Positions 38,603 through 48,812 of a stretch of DNA of 64,000 bases are shown here, piece after piece. The notes under the pieces were generated by a model. It worked only from the letters and a program-made list of their open reading frames with translations, had not been told where the DNA came from and did not search any database. Where the stretch lies: assembly GCF_019049625.1 (NCBI RefSeq), contig NZ_JAFMOY010000126.1, positions 1 through 64,000 on the forward strand, given 5' to 3'. This stretch comes from Rahnella ecdela. Lineage in GTDB: Bacteria; Pseudomonadota; Gammaproteobacteria; Enterobacterales; Enterobacteriaceae. Position 1 is the stretch's first letter; each line of letters begins with the position of its first letter. A program made the position numbers and the translations under genes.

Positions 38603-40093
38603 TTACAATGTGACGCCGCTTTTGAAAATCGCTAATTCCCGGAAATCATTGATTTCGTTTTTGGCTTTGCGGCCATCAGCGATCGCCACGATCAAGTCAA
38701 CAAACTCACCCAGCAGATGATCCATACTCACATCGTGGATCAGTTGCCCGGCATCGAAATCGATCCAGTGCGGTTTTTTCGCCGCCAGTTCGCTGTTGGT
38801 GGCCAGTTTTACCGTCGGGACAAAACCGCCGTAAGGTGTGCCGCGTCCGGTACTGAACAGCACCATGTGACAACCGGCGCCCGCCAGCGCACTGGTCGCA
38901 ACAGCGTCGTTACCCGGCGCACTCAGCAGGTTCAGGCCCGGCGTGGTCAGGCGTTCGCCGTATTTCAGCACGTCCATCACCGGGCTTTGACCGGCTTTCT
39001 GCGTGCAGCCCAGGGATTTCTCTTCCAGCGTAGTGATACCCCCGGCTTTGTTACCCGGAGACGGGTTCTCGTAAATCGGCTGGTTATGCTCGATGAAATA
39101 CTGTTTGAAATCATTCACCATGTGAACCGTTTTCTCAAACGTGCCTTCATCGCGGCAACGGCTCATCAGAATACGTTCCGCACCAAACATTTCCGGCACT
39201 TCGGTCAGCACGGAAGTGCCGCCGTTGGCGATCACGTAATCAGAGAAACGCCCCAGCAGCGGGTTCGCGGTGATACCCGACAGACCGTCAGAACCGCCGC
39301 ATTCCAGACCAAATTTCAGTTCGCTGAGTTTGCCCGGAACGCGTTTATCGTCACGCATCACAGCATACAGTTCGCGCAGACGTTCCAGACCGGCTTCCAC
39401 TTCGTCGTCGAATTTTTGCAACGTCATAAAACGCACGCGTTCTTCGTCAACGTCGCCGAGCGTGTCACGGAATACGTCCACCTGATTGTTTTCACAACCC
39501 AGGCCGATCACCAGCACCGCACCCGCATTCGGGTGACGCACCATGTTTTGCAGCATGGTGCGGGTGTTCACATGGTCGTCGCCCAGTTGCGAGCAACCAA
39601 ACGGATGCGTGAACAGGTAAACGCCGTCGATGCCTTCCGCATCATTGGTTTCTTTCAGGAAACGTGACTGGATCTGACGTGCAATACCATTGACGCAACC
39701 AACGGTTGGGATCAGCCACAGTTCGTTACGGATCCCAACCTGACCGTTCTTACGACGGAAGATCTGCACATCGCGATCCGCCATCTGTTCCGGCACGGTG
39801 GCGAAATCCGGCTGATACTGGTATTCATCCAGATCGTTGAGATTAGTTTTACCGTTTTGTGAATGGATATGCACACCCGGTTCGATTGCGGCCAGCGCAT
39901 GGCCAATCGGCAGGCCGTATTTCACAATATTTTCCCCGGCCGCAATCGGGCGCAGGGCAAATTTGTGACCACGCGCCACAGGCTGAGCCAGAACCACGGA
40001 ATATCCGCCCGCTTCAACTTGTTCGCCTGCGTCGATATCGCGCAAAGCCACAGCGACGTTATCAGCGGTATGAATTTGAATGATACTTTGCAT
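38603..40093 (-). CDS. uxaA: Altronate dehydratase
   Basis: This 496-residue enzyme dehydrates D-altronate to 2-keto-3-deoxygluconate in galacturonate breakdown. The N-terminal SAF-like domain (MQSIIQIHTADNVAVAL) precedes the catalytic domain with GSDGLSGITANPLLGRFSD, FSTGRGTPYGGFVPTVKL and conserved cysteines. I chose ATG 40093 with AAGAGAG upstream; an in-frame start at 40147 lies inside uxaB. It follows uxaB by ten bases and ends before a terminator. Confidence 0.96.
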   Translation of the reverse strand: MQSIIQIHTADNVAVALRDIDAGEQVEAGGYSVVLAQPVARGHKFALRPIAAGENIVKYGLPIGHALAAIEPGVHIHSQNGKTNLNDLDEYQYQPDFATVPEQMADRDVQIFRRKNGQVGIRNELWLIPTVGCVNGIARQIQSRFLKETNDAEGIDGVYLFTHPFGCSQLGDDHVNTRTMLQNMVRHPNAGAVLVIGLGCENNQVDVFRDTLGDVDEERVRFMTLQKFDDEVEAGLERLRELYAVMRDDKRVPGKLSELKFGLECGGSDGLSGITANPLLGRFSDYVIANGGTSVLTEVPEMFGAERILMSRCRDEGTFEKTVHMVNDFKQYFIEHNQPIYENPSPGNKAGGITTLEEKSLGCTQKAGQSPVMDVLKYGERLTTPGLNLLSAPGNDAVATSALAGAGCHMVLFSTGRGTPYGGFVPTVKLATNSELAAKKPHWIDFDAGQLIHDVSMDHLLGEFVDLIVAIADGRKAKNEINDFRELAIFKSGVTL

Positions 40094-40103
40094 AGTTGCT
40101 CTC

Positions 40104-41555
40104 TTAGCTGTAAGCCGCCAACGCATCACGCATGCCGCGATCTTCAATCGCCTGCAATTGCTCGGTCACTTTCACCGTCAGACCCGGCACGGTATTCAGG
40201 TCACGTCCCCAGTGTTCTTCATCTGCCAGCACGGTTTCCACCAGGCCGATTAACGGCAGGCTGCCGTTACGCACATCACTCCACAGTCCGGAGAAACGGC
40301 TCAGCCAGTGGGCATCATCCTGTAGCGGATACATTTCACCGTTACGCTCACCCCGGTAAAACGCTAGTAACGCCGCCAGCGCAAAGGTCAGGCGCGGAGG
40401 CAGAAGCTGATTCTTTTCCTGGCTCGCCAGCAGCTGCGGCAAAATGCGCGTGCGGTATTTGGTCATACCGTTCAGGGCAATCGACAACAGCTGATGCTGA
40501 ATGAACGGATTGCGGAAGCGACTAAGCACCGCCTGCGCGAAGGACGTCAGTTCATCCTGTGGCAAATCAAGCACCGGCGAGATTTCCTCGGCGATGGCCA
40601 GTTCGACAAAGCGGCTGATCTGCGCGTCATTCATCGATTCACCGACGGTGTTCAACCCTGCCAGGAAGGCGACCGGCACCAGCGCGGTGTGCGCACCATT
40701 AAGGATCGCCACTTTGCGTTCTTTATACGGTTTGATGTCATCAACCAGGCGGATATTCAGCGGCAGTTTGTCCAGACGCAGTTCCTGAGCCAGACTCTTT
40801 GGCCCCTGTATGACAAACAGATAGAAGTGTTCAGCGCTGTCAAAGAAGCTGTCCTGATAGCCCAGTTCTTCCTGCAGGCTATCGACTTCGCTGCGCGGAT
40901 AACCGGTCACGATGCGGTCAACCAGCGTGGAGCAGAAAGTATTGCTGTTTTCCAGCCACAGCGTAAATGCTGCCGGAAGCGCCCAAAGTTGTGCGTAACG
41001 CAGCACAAGTTCCCGCAATGCTTCGCCGTTGTAATCAATCAGTTCGCACGGCAGCAGAACCCAGCCTTTATCAGCCGCACCGTCGAAATGGGTGAAACGC
41101 TCGAACAGTAAACGGGTCAGTTTGGCCGGGAAACTGGCCGGAGGCGCATCTTCCAGACGATCGCTCTCGACAAAGCTGATACCGGCTTCGGTAGTGTTAG
41201 AGAACATGAAGCGGATATTCGGGTCGCGGGCCAGCGCCAGATATTCATCAAACTGATGATAGATATTAATTTCGCGGTTAACAGAGCGGATGATGCGGGT
41301 ATCACGCACCGTTTCACCCTGTTCGTTCAGGCCGCTGATGATGGTGGTATACAGACCATCTTGTGTGCTCAGCGATGGCGGAAAGTCGGTGTCAATCGGG
41401 CGGACAACCACGATACCGGCATCGAGATCGGTGTGTTCGTTCAGCAGATCGATTTGCCAGTCAACAAACGCCCGCAGGAAGTTACCTTCACCAAATTGAA
41501 TAATTTTGTCCGGGTGCTGACGGCCAGGGAAGTCACGGCGATTTAACCTTTGCAT
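40104..41555 (-). CDS. uxaB: Tagaturonate reductase (altronate oxidoreductase)
   Basis: This 483-residue NADH-dependent enzyme reduces D-tagaturonate to D-altronate. The N-terminus ([21 protein letters not shown]) begins the Rossmann domain and [17 protein letters not shown] binds the cofactor; [20 protein letters not shown] carries the catalytic Lys and the substrate His typical of the long-chain mannitol dehydrogenase family. It is the middle gene of uxaC-uxaB-uxaA. Length as in E. coli. Confidence 0.96.
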   Translation of the reverse strand: MQRLNRRDFPGRQHPDKIIQFGEGNFLRAFVDWQIDLLNEHTDLDAGIVVVRPIDTDFPPSLSTQDGLYTTIISGLNEQGETVRDTRIIRSVNREINIYHQFDEYLALARDPNIRFMFSNTTEAGISFVESDRLEDAPPASFPAKLTRLLFERFTHFDGAADKGWVLLPCELIDYNGEALRELVLRYAQLWALPAAFTLWLENSNTFCSTLVDRIVTGYPRSEVDSLQEELGYQDSFFDSAEHFYLFVIQGPKSLAQELRLDKLPLNIRLVDDIKPYKERKVAILNGAHTALVPVAFLAGLNTVGESMNDAQISRFVELAIAEEISPVLDLPQDELTSFAQAVLSRFRNPFIQHQLLSIALNGMTKYRTRILPQLLASQEKNQLLPPRLTFALAALLAFYRGERNGEMYPLQDDAHWLSRFSGLWSDVRNGSLPLIGLVETVLADEEHWGRDLNTVPGLTVKVTEQLQAIEDRGMRDALAAYS

Positions 41556-41664
41556 CTCACATTCACCTTAATTTGCTCAGACTCCGGTCTTTGAGGGCAG
41601 GATAAATGCCCCATGGCCGTCGTTCTCTGTTGGGATAAATTTTTGTTATTTATGTGTTTATTGC

Positions 41665-41686
41665 GGAGCGCAGGAACCTGCGCCCC
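41665..41686. other. GC-rich hairpin between uxaC and uxaB
   Basis: GCGCAGG and CCTGCGC are separated by two bases in the 158-base gap. With a small loop this could stabilise the upstream uxaC message or cause partial termination. No T run follows on the minus strand. Confidence 0.35.
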
Positions 41687-41713
41687 GTTGTGTTGCTTCT
41701 TAATTTATGCAGA

Positions 41714-43126
41714 TCAGTTCAGCTCAATCTGGAAATACTGTTTGGCGTTATCGAAGCAGATGTTTTTCACCATATTGCCAAGCAGTTCGATGTCTGCCGG
41801 CGCTTCGCCATCTTCAACCCAGCGACCAATCATCTGGCACAGGATGCGACGGAAATATTCATGACGCGTATAAGACAGGAAACTGCGACTGTCGGTCAGC
41901 ATGCCGACGAAGCGGCTCAGTAAGCCCAGATTGGCCAGCTGTGTCATCTGACGCTGCATGCCGTCTTTCTGGTCATTAAACCACCAGCCGGAACCGAACT
42001 GCATTTTGCCCGGCATCCCTTCGCCCTGGAAGTTACCGACCATGGTGCCGATCACTTCGTTATCACGCGGGTTCAGACAGTACAGAATAGTTTTTGGCAG
42101 GCCACCGGCCAGACCCTGTGCACCCAGCAGTTTGGACAGTGGTTCTGCCAGCGGCTGGTCGTTAATAGAGTCGAAACCCACGTCTGCGCCAATCAGCTGG
42201 AACATACGGGTGTTGTTATTACGCAGCGCGCCAATGTGATACTGCTGTACCCATTCACGACGCTGATATTCAGAAGCCAGATACAGCAGAACGCCTGTTT
42301 TGAACTGGGCAATTTCCTGCGCTGTCGGCGTTTCACCGTTCAGGCGACGGGACAGAATGCCGTCCAGCGTGGCGTCATCCGCCTCACCGTAAACCACTAC
42401 GTCAAGCGCGTGATCAGACACTTTGCAACCGTGCGCGGCAAAGTGATCCATACGTTTTTTCAGGGCATCACGCAGGTCGCTGAAACGGGTAATGGAAACA
42501 TCTGCCGCCGCTTCCAGCTTTTTCATGTAATCAGCGAAGGTGGCCGCTTCAATGTTGAAGGCTTTATCCGGACGCCAGCTTGGCAGCACTTTGATATCAA
42601 AGCCTGAATCTTGTGCGACCGCTTTATGGTGTTCCAGAGAGTCGATCGGATCGTCCGTCGTACCGACCATTTTCACATTCATCTGTTTCATTATGCCGCG
42701 TGCAGAGAAGTTATCCTGCGCCAGCAGCTCATTACCGCGTTCCCAGATTTCGCCTGCGGTAGACGGAGAAAGCAGTTTGCCGGTGATACCGAACGGACGG
42801 CGCAGCTCGAGGTGCGTCCAGTGGTACAGCGGGTTACCGATAGTGTGAGGAACCGTCGCAGCCCAGGCGTCAAACTTCTCGCGGTCGCTGGCATCGCCGG
42901 TACACATACGCTCAGGCACACCGTTGGTACGCATCGCGCGCCATTTGTAGTGATCACCTTTCAGCCAAATGTCATACAGGTTTTTAAATTTGTAGTCCTG
43001 CGCAATCAGCTCAGGCGGCAAATGGCAGTGGTAGTCAAAAATTGGCTCATCTTTCGCGTAGTCGTGATACAGGCGACGTGCGAATTCTGTGTCGAGAAGG
43101 AAGTCTTCCGTTAAAAACTGCGCCAT
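41714..43126 (-). CDS. uxaC: Glucuronate/galacturonate isomerase
   Basis: This 470-residue enzyme isomerises D-galacturonate to D-tagaturonate and D-glucuronate to D-fructuronate. The motif [14 protein letters not shown] near residue 30 provides the metal-binding histidines of the amidohydrolase fold, and [16 protein letters not shown] and [20 protein letters not shown] are characteristic. GAGGAAC precedes the ATG. It is first in the uxaCBA operon and diverges from exuT; both are expected to be repressed by ExuR. Confidence 0.97.
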   Translation of the reverse strand: MAQFLTEDFLLDTEFARRLYHDYAKDEPIFDYHCHLPPELIAQDYKFKNLYDIWLKGDHYKWRAMRTNGVPERMCTGDASDREKFDAWAATVPHTIGNPLYHWTHLELRRPFGITGKLLSPSTAGEIWERGNELLAQDNFSARGIMKQMNVKMVGTTDDPIDSLEHHKAVAQDSGFDIKVLPSWRPDKAFNIEAATFADYMKKLEAAADVSITRFSDLRDALKKRMDHFAAHGCKVSDHALDVVVYGEADDATLDGILSRRLNGETPTAQEIAQFKTGVLLYLASEYQRREWVQQYHIGALRNNNTRMFQLIGADVGFDSINDQPLAEPLSKLLGAQGLAGGLPKTILYCLNPRDNEVIGTMVGNFQGEGMPGKMQFGSGWWFNDQKDGMQRQMTQLANLGLLSRFVGMLTDSRSFLSYTRHEYFRRILCQMIGRWVEDGEAPADIELLGNMVKNICFDNAKQYFQIELN

Positions 43127-43335
43127 CTTAGGTTCCTCATCATGAATTCTGTAGAGTTATCACTCAATGGTGCGAAGTTATCACACCAATTTAGATTGTC
43201 GTCCAGCTCTTTTTAGGGAGTTACACCCGCAGAAGCCAGCGATCTGAGACCATAAAAACACACTAACTCTCTGTTAAATAATAATGTTGAAGCTTTAAAC
43301 CACTGTTACCTATTATCCTCACAATCAGAGTGTCA

Positions 43336-43377
43336 TTTTGTGATGTCACTCAAACTTTAAATCTGTATGACAAGTTA
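43336..43377 (+). repeat. 42-bp direct repeat, copy 1
   Basis: Starts TTTTGTGATGTCACTCAAAC and ends CTGTATGACAAGTTA. It matches copy 2 at 40 of 42 positions; both differences are C to T. It lies about 210 bases upstream of uxaC. Confidence 0.85.
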
Positions 43378-43735
43378 ATTCGTACCAAATGTAACAAAAC
43401 GGCTCAGACGTATTATTTATCCCTGCCCGTTTTTACCATTGCGCTTGATATCGCCCCGCCAGCTCGCTGCTCATGCCTTTATCATCGATTTTCACAACAG
43501 TAAGTCACTTTATCAGTCATTTGCGAACAAATAATCCTGTTCATTTACTGTTCAGATTAAATGTGATCATTTCGTAAAGTTGTCACACCAATTACGTTTC
43601 TATAATTCTTTCATCTTTGTTAACCCACCCGCTGAAAAATGTGAGCCTCATCAAACAAAATACACTTTCCATTGTAAAATCAAGTAAATAACCGTGAAGT
43701 TAAAAAAGTTAAGTAACCACACAATATAAATGTGG

Positions 43736-43777
43736 TTTTGTGATGTCATTCAAATTTTAAATCTGTATGACAAGTTA
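43736..43777 (+). repeat. 42-bp direct repeat, copy 2
   Basis: Starts TTTTGTGATGTCATTCAAAT and ends CTGTATGACAAGTTA, exactly 400 bases from copy 1 and in the same direction. It lies about 320 bases upstream of exuT. Confidence 0.85.
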
Positions 43778-44098
43778 TCTTTGCTTCGCCCGGACAAGAG
43801 CGTCAGAGATTACCTGCCACGTCCTTTCGCTGTTGCCCGGGCAAATCACTTCCCGGGCTCAATCAGACCATGGCGAAGAATTCATTCTGGTGTCCAGGAC
43901 GTTCATCGGATCATTACGCACAAATAACAATAACGCAGTGCGTAAAAGCATCGGGCAGCTCCCAGTGAAATCTTCTGGCGGCGTGATACCCGGAAAACGT
44001 TAAGGAAAGCCAGAACCCCACGCTTACTGAGGTGGTGCGAAATACGCCCTGACAGCCTGTCGCTGTCATCGCCGGATTATTTACTGGGAGAGAGTTAA

Positions 44099-45391
44099 AT
44101 GGCTAAGATTAAAGGGTTACGCTGGTACATGATCGCGCTGGTTACATGCGGCACGATCCTCGGTTATCTGACACGTAACGCCATTGCCGCCGCAGCACCT
44201 ACGCTGATGAGCCAGTTGAACATCAGCACACAGCAATATTCTTATATTATCGCCGCCTATTCCGCCTGCTATACGCTGATGCAGCCGGTGGCCGGTTACG
44301 TTCTTGACGTGATGGGCACCAAAGTCGGTTACGCGATGTTTGCCATTATGTGGGCCGTGTTCTGTATGGCGACTGCACTGGCCAGCAGCTGGGGTGGTCT
44401 GGCTATCGCCCGCGGTGCCGTGGGTATGGCGGAAGCCGCGATGATCCCTGCCGGCCTGAAAGCCAGCAGCGAATGGTTCCCGGCTAAAGAACGTTCTATT
44501 GCCGTCGGCTACTTTAACGTCGGGTCATCAATCGGCGGGATGATTGCGCCACCCCTGGTCGTCTGGTGCATCGTGATGCACAGCTGGCAGCTGGCCTTCA
44601 TCATTACCGGCGCGTTAAGCATGATCTGGGCTCTGAGCTGGCTGGTGTTCTACAAGCATCCCAAAGATCAGAAAAAACTCAGCCCTGAAGAACGTGACTA
44701 CATTCTGGAAGGTCAGGAAGCACAGCACCAGACCGACAACGGCAAGAAAATGTCTGCCTGGCAGATCCTGCGTAACCGCCAGTTCTGGGGTATCGCGCTG
44801 CCACGTTTCCTGGCTGAACCGGCCTGGGGGACTTTCAACGCCTGGATCCCGCTGTTCATGTTCAAAGTGTATGGTTTTAACCTGAAAGAAATCGCGATGT
44901 TTGCCTGGATGCCGATGCTGTTCGCTGACCTCGGCTGTATCCTCGGCGGTTATCTGCCACCGTTATTCCAGAAGTACTTCAAAGTTAACCTGATCGTCTC
45001 CCGTAAAATGGTCGTGACCATGGGTGCGGTTCTGATGATTGGCCCGGGCATGATCGGCCTGTTCACCAGCCCTTACGCCGCTATCGCTTTACTGTGTGTC
45101 GGTGGATTTGCTCACCAGTCTCTGTCCGGTGCGCTGATCACCTTGTCCTCTGACGTGTTCGGTCGTAACGAAGTGGCGACTGCCAACGGTCTGACCGGGA
45201 TGGCAGCCTGGATGGCGAGTACCATGTTTGCCCTGGTGGTGGGTGCGCTGGCCGATACCATTGGTTTTAGCCCGCTGTTTGCGGCACTTGCGGTCTTCGA
45301 CCTGCTCGGCGCCATCATCATCTGGACCGTTCTGCAAAACCGTTCCGCTGCAGAAGTGGCTCCGGCTGCACTTAAAACCGCAAAAGCCTGA
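44099..45391 (+). CDS. exuT: Hexuronate transporter ExuT
   Basis: This 430-residue MFS transporter of the anion:cation symporter family imports galacturonate and glucuronate with protons. It has 12 predicted membrane helices; LTRNAIAAAAPTLMSQLNIS, AEAAMIPAGLKASSEWFPAK and SVGYFNVGSS-like helix 4-5 features mark the family. GGAGAG precedes the ATG. It is divergent from uxaCBA and followed by a terminator and then exuR, giving the full uptake, breakdown and regulation set. Confidence 0.96.
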   Translation: MAKIKGLRWYMIALVTCGTILGYLTRNAIAAAAPTLMSQLNISTQQYSYIIAAYSACYTLMQPVAGYVLDVMGTKVGYAMFAIMWAVFCMATALASSWGGLAIARGAVGMAEAAMIPAGLKASSEWFPAKERSIAVGYFNVGSSIGGMIAPPLVVWCIVMHSWQLAFIITGALSMIWALSWLVFYKHPKDQKKLSPEERDYILEGQEAQHQTDNGKKMSAWQILRNRQFWGIALPRFLAEPAWGTFNAWIPLFMFKVYGFNLKEIAMFAWMPMLFADLGCILGGYLPPLFQKYFKVNLIVSRKMVVTMGAVLMIGPGMIGLFTSPYAAIALLCVGGFAHQSLSGALITLSSDVFGRNEVATANGLTGMAAWMASTMFALVVGALADTIGFSPLFAALAVFDLLGAIIIWTVLQNRSAAEVAPAALKTAKA

Positions 45392-45402
45392 TCCACAGAA
45401 TG

Positions 45403-45431
45403 AAAGCCCGGTAGCTCTTTTACCGGGCTTT
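45403..45431 (+). terminator. Terminator of exuT
   Basis: AAAGCCCGGTA and TACCGGGCTTT form an 11-pair stem with loop GCTCTTT, then GCTGTTTTC. It separates exuT from exuR, although some read-through is likely. Confidence 0.85.
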
Positions 45432-45580
45432 GCTGTTTTCTGAAATTTCTCCAAAACCTTTCTGTCCAATGCACGGTGCAACAGCCTTTCGTAAATCGTA
45501 TACTGGTACTTGTATAATAAGTTCACAGGTCTGTCCGACACTTACTTCTTACAGGTTTCACTACTTTAAAGAGCACTCAT

Positions 45581-46357
45581 ATGGAATCCACAGACACCAG
45601 ACGCCTATACCAACAACTGGCTGCCACGCTCAAGGAACGGATTGAAACGGGTTTGTATCCGGTTGGCGAGAAGTTACCGGCCGAACGTCTGATTTCCGAT
45701 GAAATGGATGTCAGCCGCACCGTGGTGCGTGAAGCGATTATCATGCTCGAAGTAGAAGGTTACGTGGAAGTGCGTAAAGGGTCGGGCATCCATGTTATGT
45801 CAAACCAGCAGCGCCATCTGGTGGTGCCTGATTGTGGGAGTGAGTTTGGCACTTCCGGTCCGTTTGAGCTTTTGCAGGCACGTCAGCTGATCGAAAGTAA
45901 CATCGCTGAATTCGCTGCGACCCAGGTGACGAAACAAGACATCATGCGTCTGATGGAAATTCAGGAGCATGCGCGTCAGGAAGATCGTTTTCGTGATTCA
46001 GAATGGGATTTGAAATTTCACGTGCAGGTTGCACAGGCGACGCAAAACAGCGCACTGGCGACCATTGTTGAGAAGATGTGGAGCCAGCGGTTGCACAACC
46101 CTTACTGGCGCAAACTGCATGAGCACATCGATGAGAAATCGATTGAAAGCTGGTGCGAGGATCATGACCTGATCCTCAAAGCGCTGATCCGCCGTGATCC
46201 GCATGCGGCAAAACTGGCGATGTGGCAGCATCTGGAAAACACCAAACAAATGCTTTTCCGCGCGACCAGTGATGATTTTGAGTTCAATGTAGACCGTTAT
46301 CTGTACTCAGAAAACCCGGTCGTTCATCTCGATCCCCCTTTGCTGAACACCAAATAA
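45581..46357 (+). CDS. exuR: ExuR, GntR-family repressor of hexuronate genes
   Basis: This 258-residue regulator has an N-terminal winged helix (residues about 8-75; [20 protein letters not shown] then [12 protein letters not shown]) and a FadR-type helical ligand domain with metal-binding Asp and His residues ([26 protein letters not shown]). In E. coli it represses exuT, uxaCA and uxaB until tagaturonate or fructuronate accumulates. It lies 150 bases after the exuT terminator with its own likely promoter. Candidate operators lie between uxaC and exuT. Confidence 0.95.
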   Translation: MESTDTRRLYQQLAATLKERIETGLYPVGEKLPAERLISDEMDVSRTVVREAIIMLEVEGYVEVRKGSGIHVMSNQQRHLVVPDCGSEFGTSGPFELLQARQLIESNIAEFAATQVTKQDIMRLMEIQEHARQEDRFRDSEWDLKFHVQVAQATQNSALATIVEKMWSQRLHNPYWRKLHEHIDEKSIESWCEDHDLILKALIRRDPHAAKLAMWQHLENTKQMLFRATSDDFEFNVDRYLYSENPVVHLDPPLLNTK

Positions 46358-46367
46358 TTCCCTTTGA

Positions 46368-46397
46368 GGCAGGTTAATTCCCCCAACCTGCCGTTTT
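46368..46397 (+). terminator. Terminator of exuR
   Basis: GGCAGGTT and AACCTGCC form an eight-pair stem around AATTCCCCC, followed by GTTTTA. It lies ten bases after the exuR stop. Confidence 0.8.
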
Positions 46398-46767
46398 ACG
46401 CTTTCTGCTCCCTCTCCCGCCAAACCTGTCAGACACTGTCGAGTAGTGTCAGCCAATGTAAAACCCTTTCCCAAACGTGCTTCAGACTTAAATGATCGGT
46501 CTCAACGCGCTATATTTACCTGTCTGAGTTATTGGTATTTTGTTACAGTTAGACCACTTTTTTTACCCGTTTGAGCTACGTTTCAGAAAGCAAAATGACG
46601 CGTAAATACAATGGCATCAAAAATAACAGCATCAGAAACAACGGTTTCAGAAACAAAGAACCAGCCAGGGACTTGGCTACCCTATCAGCCCGGCAGGCAG
46701 CGTCGAGACAATTTCTCCGCTGATGCTTTTGCTGACTCACTGAAAATGATGGAGTTTCACAAGACAG
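46398..46767. other. 370-bp gap upstream of yqjA
   Basis: No supported gene. A short frame with repeated TCAGAAACAA units (around 46625-46660) is unlikely to be coding. The promoter of yqjA-mzrA should lie here; I could not find a convincing paired GTAAA CpxR box, which controls yqjA in E. coli. Confidence 0.5.
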
Positions 46768-47451
46768 ATGGAAATTATCAGCTCGCTCATCGATGCCCTC
46801 TGGCAACAAGATTATAAAACCCTCGCGGACCCTTCTCTGGTCTGGGCGCTGTACCTGATTTTATTCATGATCATTTTTCTGGAAAACGGCCTGCTTCCTG
46901 CGGCTTTTTTGCCCGGTGACAGCCTCCTGATCCTGGTCGGTGTATTGATTGCCAAAGACGCCATGAATTTCCCGTTAACGATTTTCCTGCTCACCAGTGC
47001 CGCCAGTCTGGGCTGCTGGCTAAGTTACGCACAGGGAAAATGGCTGGGAAATACGCGAATAGTACAAAGCTGGCTGGCACATCTCCCTGTGCATTATCAC
47101 GAACGCGCACATGCACTTTTCCACAAACACGGTCTTTCGGCGCTGTTAGTGGGTCGTTTTCTGGCATTTGTCCGCACACTCCTGCCAACAATTGCCGGTC
47201 TGTCCGGCCTGAGCAACAGCCGTTTTCAGTTCTTCAACTGGGTCAGCGGACTATTGTGGATCCTGATCCTGACCTCGCTGGGGTATTTCCTCGGTAAAAC
47301 TCCGCTGTTCCTGAAATATGAGGATCAGGTCATGAACTGCCTGATGCTCTTGCCTGTACTGTTACTGATCGGCGGACTGGTGGGGTCAATCTGGGTGTTG
47401 TGGCGGAAAAAACATGCAGACCGCCAGAACAAAGGTAAAAGCGCATCATGA
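46768..47451 (+). CDS. yqjA: YqjA, DedA-family inner-membrane protein
   Basis: This 227-residue DedA protein resembles E. coli YqjA, needed for membrane homeostasis and alkaline or osmotic tolerance. [20 protein letters not shown] contains the conserved acidic residue and proline of the re-entrant loop, and [19 protein letters not shown] carries the essential arginines. The ATG matches the E. coli start (MEII). It overlaps mzrA by four bases (ATGA). Confidence 0.95.
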   Translation: MEIISSLIDALWQQDYKTLADPSLVWALYLILFMIIFLENGLLPAAFLPGDSLLILVGVLIAKDAMNFPLTIFLLTSAASLGCWLSYAQGKWLGNTRIVQSWLAHLPVHYHERAHALFHKHGLSALLVGRFLAFVRTLLPTIAGLSGLSNSRFQFFNWVSGLLWILILTSLGYFLGKTPLFLKYEDQVMNCLMLLPVLLLIGGLVGSIWVLWRKKHADRQNKGKSAS

Positions 47452-47831
47452 GCCAGAGGCTGAAAAGCCGGTCATTTTTCTGGCCGGGGATGCTCATGTT
47501 AGTGGCAATCGTGGCCATGTTCGGGCTGGCATTATCGCGCCTGCCGGCTCCTGCCAGCGCGCTGCAAATCCGTCCCGCCAGAACCGGGACATCGCTGCCT
47601 GACGGTTTTTATGTTTACCAGAGCCTCAGTCAGCGCGGCATCCATATCAAGAGCATTACGCCGCTCAATGACGGGCTGGTGGTACAGCTTGATTCTGCAT
47701 CTCAGCGAAAACTGGCAGAAGAAGCTTTACAGGACATTCTGCCGCCGGGATTTATGATTCAGTATTATGAACAACCGACCGCAAAAGCGTGGCTACATAA
47801 ACTGGATCGCGACCATCTGAAACTTGGATAA
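47448..47831 (+). CDS. mzrA: MzrA, modulator of EnvZ/OmpR
   Basis: This 127-residue protein has one N-terminal transmembrane helix (residues about 12-30; [16 protein letters not shown]) and a small periplasmic domain ([20 protein letters not shown]). In E. coli MzrA binds EnvZ and links the Cpx response to OmpR. Overlap with yqjA by four bases matches the E. coli operon. Confidence 0.9.
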   Translation: MSQRLKSRSFFWPGMLMLVAIVAMFGLALSRLPAPASALQIRPARTGTSLPDGFYVYQSLSQRGIHIKSITPLNDGLVVQLDSASQRKLAEEALQDILPPGFMIQYYEQPTAKAWLHKLDRDHLKLG

Positions 47832-47860
47832 TCTCCCTGGCGACACAAGGGGGATTCATC

Positions 47861-47891
47861 TGATATCACCGTTCATTCAGCGGTGATATCA
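47861..47891 (+). terminator. Hairpin after mzrA, possible terminator
   Basis: TGATATCACCG and CGGTGATATCA form a perfect 11-pair stem with loop TTCATTCAG. There is no T run, so it may protect the 3' end or terminate with help. Confidence 0.5.
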
Positions 47892-47972
47892 TTCAAAGCC
47901 AGTTATTCACTCAACTAATAATTTAGGGAATTAAGTGCCACACTCACTTATCCATCAAAAGGAAGCGACAAG

Positions 47973-48350
47973 ATGAAACTGACATTAACCGCCCTCGTTT
48001 TAGCCCCGGCCTTATTGTTCACCACGTCAAGTTTTGCAGCGTCTCAGCCGGAAAGCTGCGTGACCAAGCAACACGAAATCCAAAAGCAAATCGACGAAGC
48101 CCGCGCGCACAATAATCAGAACCGTGTCGATGGTCTGGAGAAAGCGCTGCGCGAGAATAAAGCACATTGTACGGATGCCGGTCTGCAAGCTGATAAGCAA
48201 AAACGTATTGAAGAAAAACGTGAAAAAGTCGCGGAACGTGAGCAGGAGCTGAAAGAAGCTCAGGCTAAAGGCGACCACGACAAAGTCATCAAAAAACAGC
48301 AGAAACTGGATGAAGCGAAGTCTGAACTGAAAGAAGCTGAAGGCAAATAA
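47973..48350 (+). CDS. yqjC: YqjC, periplasmic DUF1090 protein
   Basis: This 125-residue protein has a clear Sec signal peptide cleaved after about residue 22 (LLFTTSSFA), then a highly charged, mostly coiled-coil mature chain (KRIEEKREKVAEREQELKEA) with two cysteines (ESCVTKQHEI, AHCTDAG). It matches DUF1090, represented by E. coli YqjC, of unknown function. AAAGGAAG lies upstream of the ATG. Own promoter likely; the yqjDEK group follows. Confidence 0.9.
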   Translation: MKLTLTALVLAPALLFTTSSFAASQPESCVTKQHEIQKQIDEARAHNNQNRVDGLEKALRENKAHCTDAGLQADKQKRIEEKREKVAEREQELKEAQAKGDHDKVIKKQQKLDEAKSELKEAEGK

Positions 48351-48507
48351 GTTCTCTGGCAGAGTCGATTTCCGGAGTTCGATTTAACGCGATATAGCGG
48401 ATTTTTCAGGGTTTCTGTGGGTCTTAACAGATTATTCGCATTTGCGATCACCCGAATATCCGCTATGTTAAAAGTTCGAATCAGTTAACGTATGGAGTGA
48501 CTTACAC

Positions 48508-48810
48508 ATGGCTAGTAATACATCAGAACAACTGCGCGCTGAACTCAAGTCATTGGCGGACACCCTGGAAGAAGTTCTCCAGACCTCTACCGATAAGCCG
48601 AAAGCTGAACTCGATAAACTGCGTGGAAAAGCAGAATCTCTGCTCAAAGATACCCGCGAACGTCTGAGTGATACGGGCGATAAGATTGCCTATCAGACCA
48701 AAGAAATTGCCGGCAAAGCCGACGATTACGTACATGAAAAACCCTGGACTGGCGTCGGTATTGGTGCCGCAGTCGGCGTTGTCATCGGCGTTCTGTTAGC
48801 CCGCCGCTAA
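48508..48810 (+). CDS. yqjD: YqjD, ElaB/YgaM-family ribosome-associated membrane protein
   Basis: This 100-residue DUF883 protein has a helical cytoplasmic part and one C-terminal transmembrane helix (GIGAAVGVVIGVLLARR). E. coli YqjD is a C-tail-anchored protein that binds ribosomes in stationary phase. It precedes yqjE by two bases and yqjK follows; all three are probably co-transcribed and under stationary-phase control. Confidence 0.92.
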   Translation: MASNTSEQLRAELKSLADTLEEVLQTSTDKPKAELDKLRGKAESLLKDTRERLSDTGDKIAYQTKEIAGKADDYVHEKPWTGVGIGAAVGVVIGVLLARR

Positions 48811-48812
48811 TT

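Larger units (their letters stand above)
43127..44098. promoter_or_regulatory. 972-bp divergent uxaC/exuT control region
   Basis: No gene is present; short frames on the plus strand have no ribosome binding sites and no homology that I recognise. The stretch holds two 42-base direct repeats (43336, 43736) and two copies of AAGTT(A/G)TCACACCAATT (43175-43192 and 43577-43594). The repeats read GTATGACAAGTTA, whose complement (TTGTCATAC) resembles TTGTCACAC in the other motif, so all four may bind one regulator, most likely ExuR encoded after exuT. A TGTGATCA half-site near 43561 could be part of a CRP site. Operator function is inference. Confidence 0.6.

Noticed and set aside
38717-39667. 316-codon plus-strand frame opposite uxaA
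   Set aside because: Antisense shadow of the highly conserved altronate dehydratase frame.
43730-44003. Short plus-strand frames upstream of exuT
   Set aside because: They start inside or beside the 42-bp repeat, lack ribosome binding sites and show no family motifs.
46576-46817. Short frames upstream of yqjA on both strands
   Set aside because: Low-complexity readings from repeated TCAGAAACAA units, no ribosome binding site, no conservation that I recognise.
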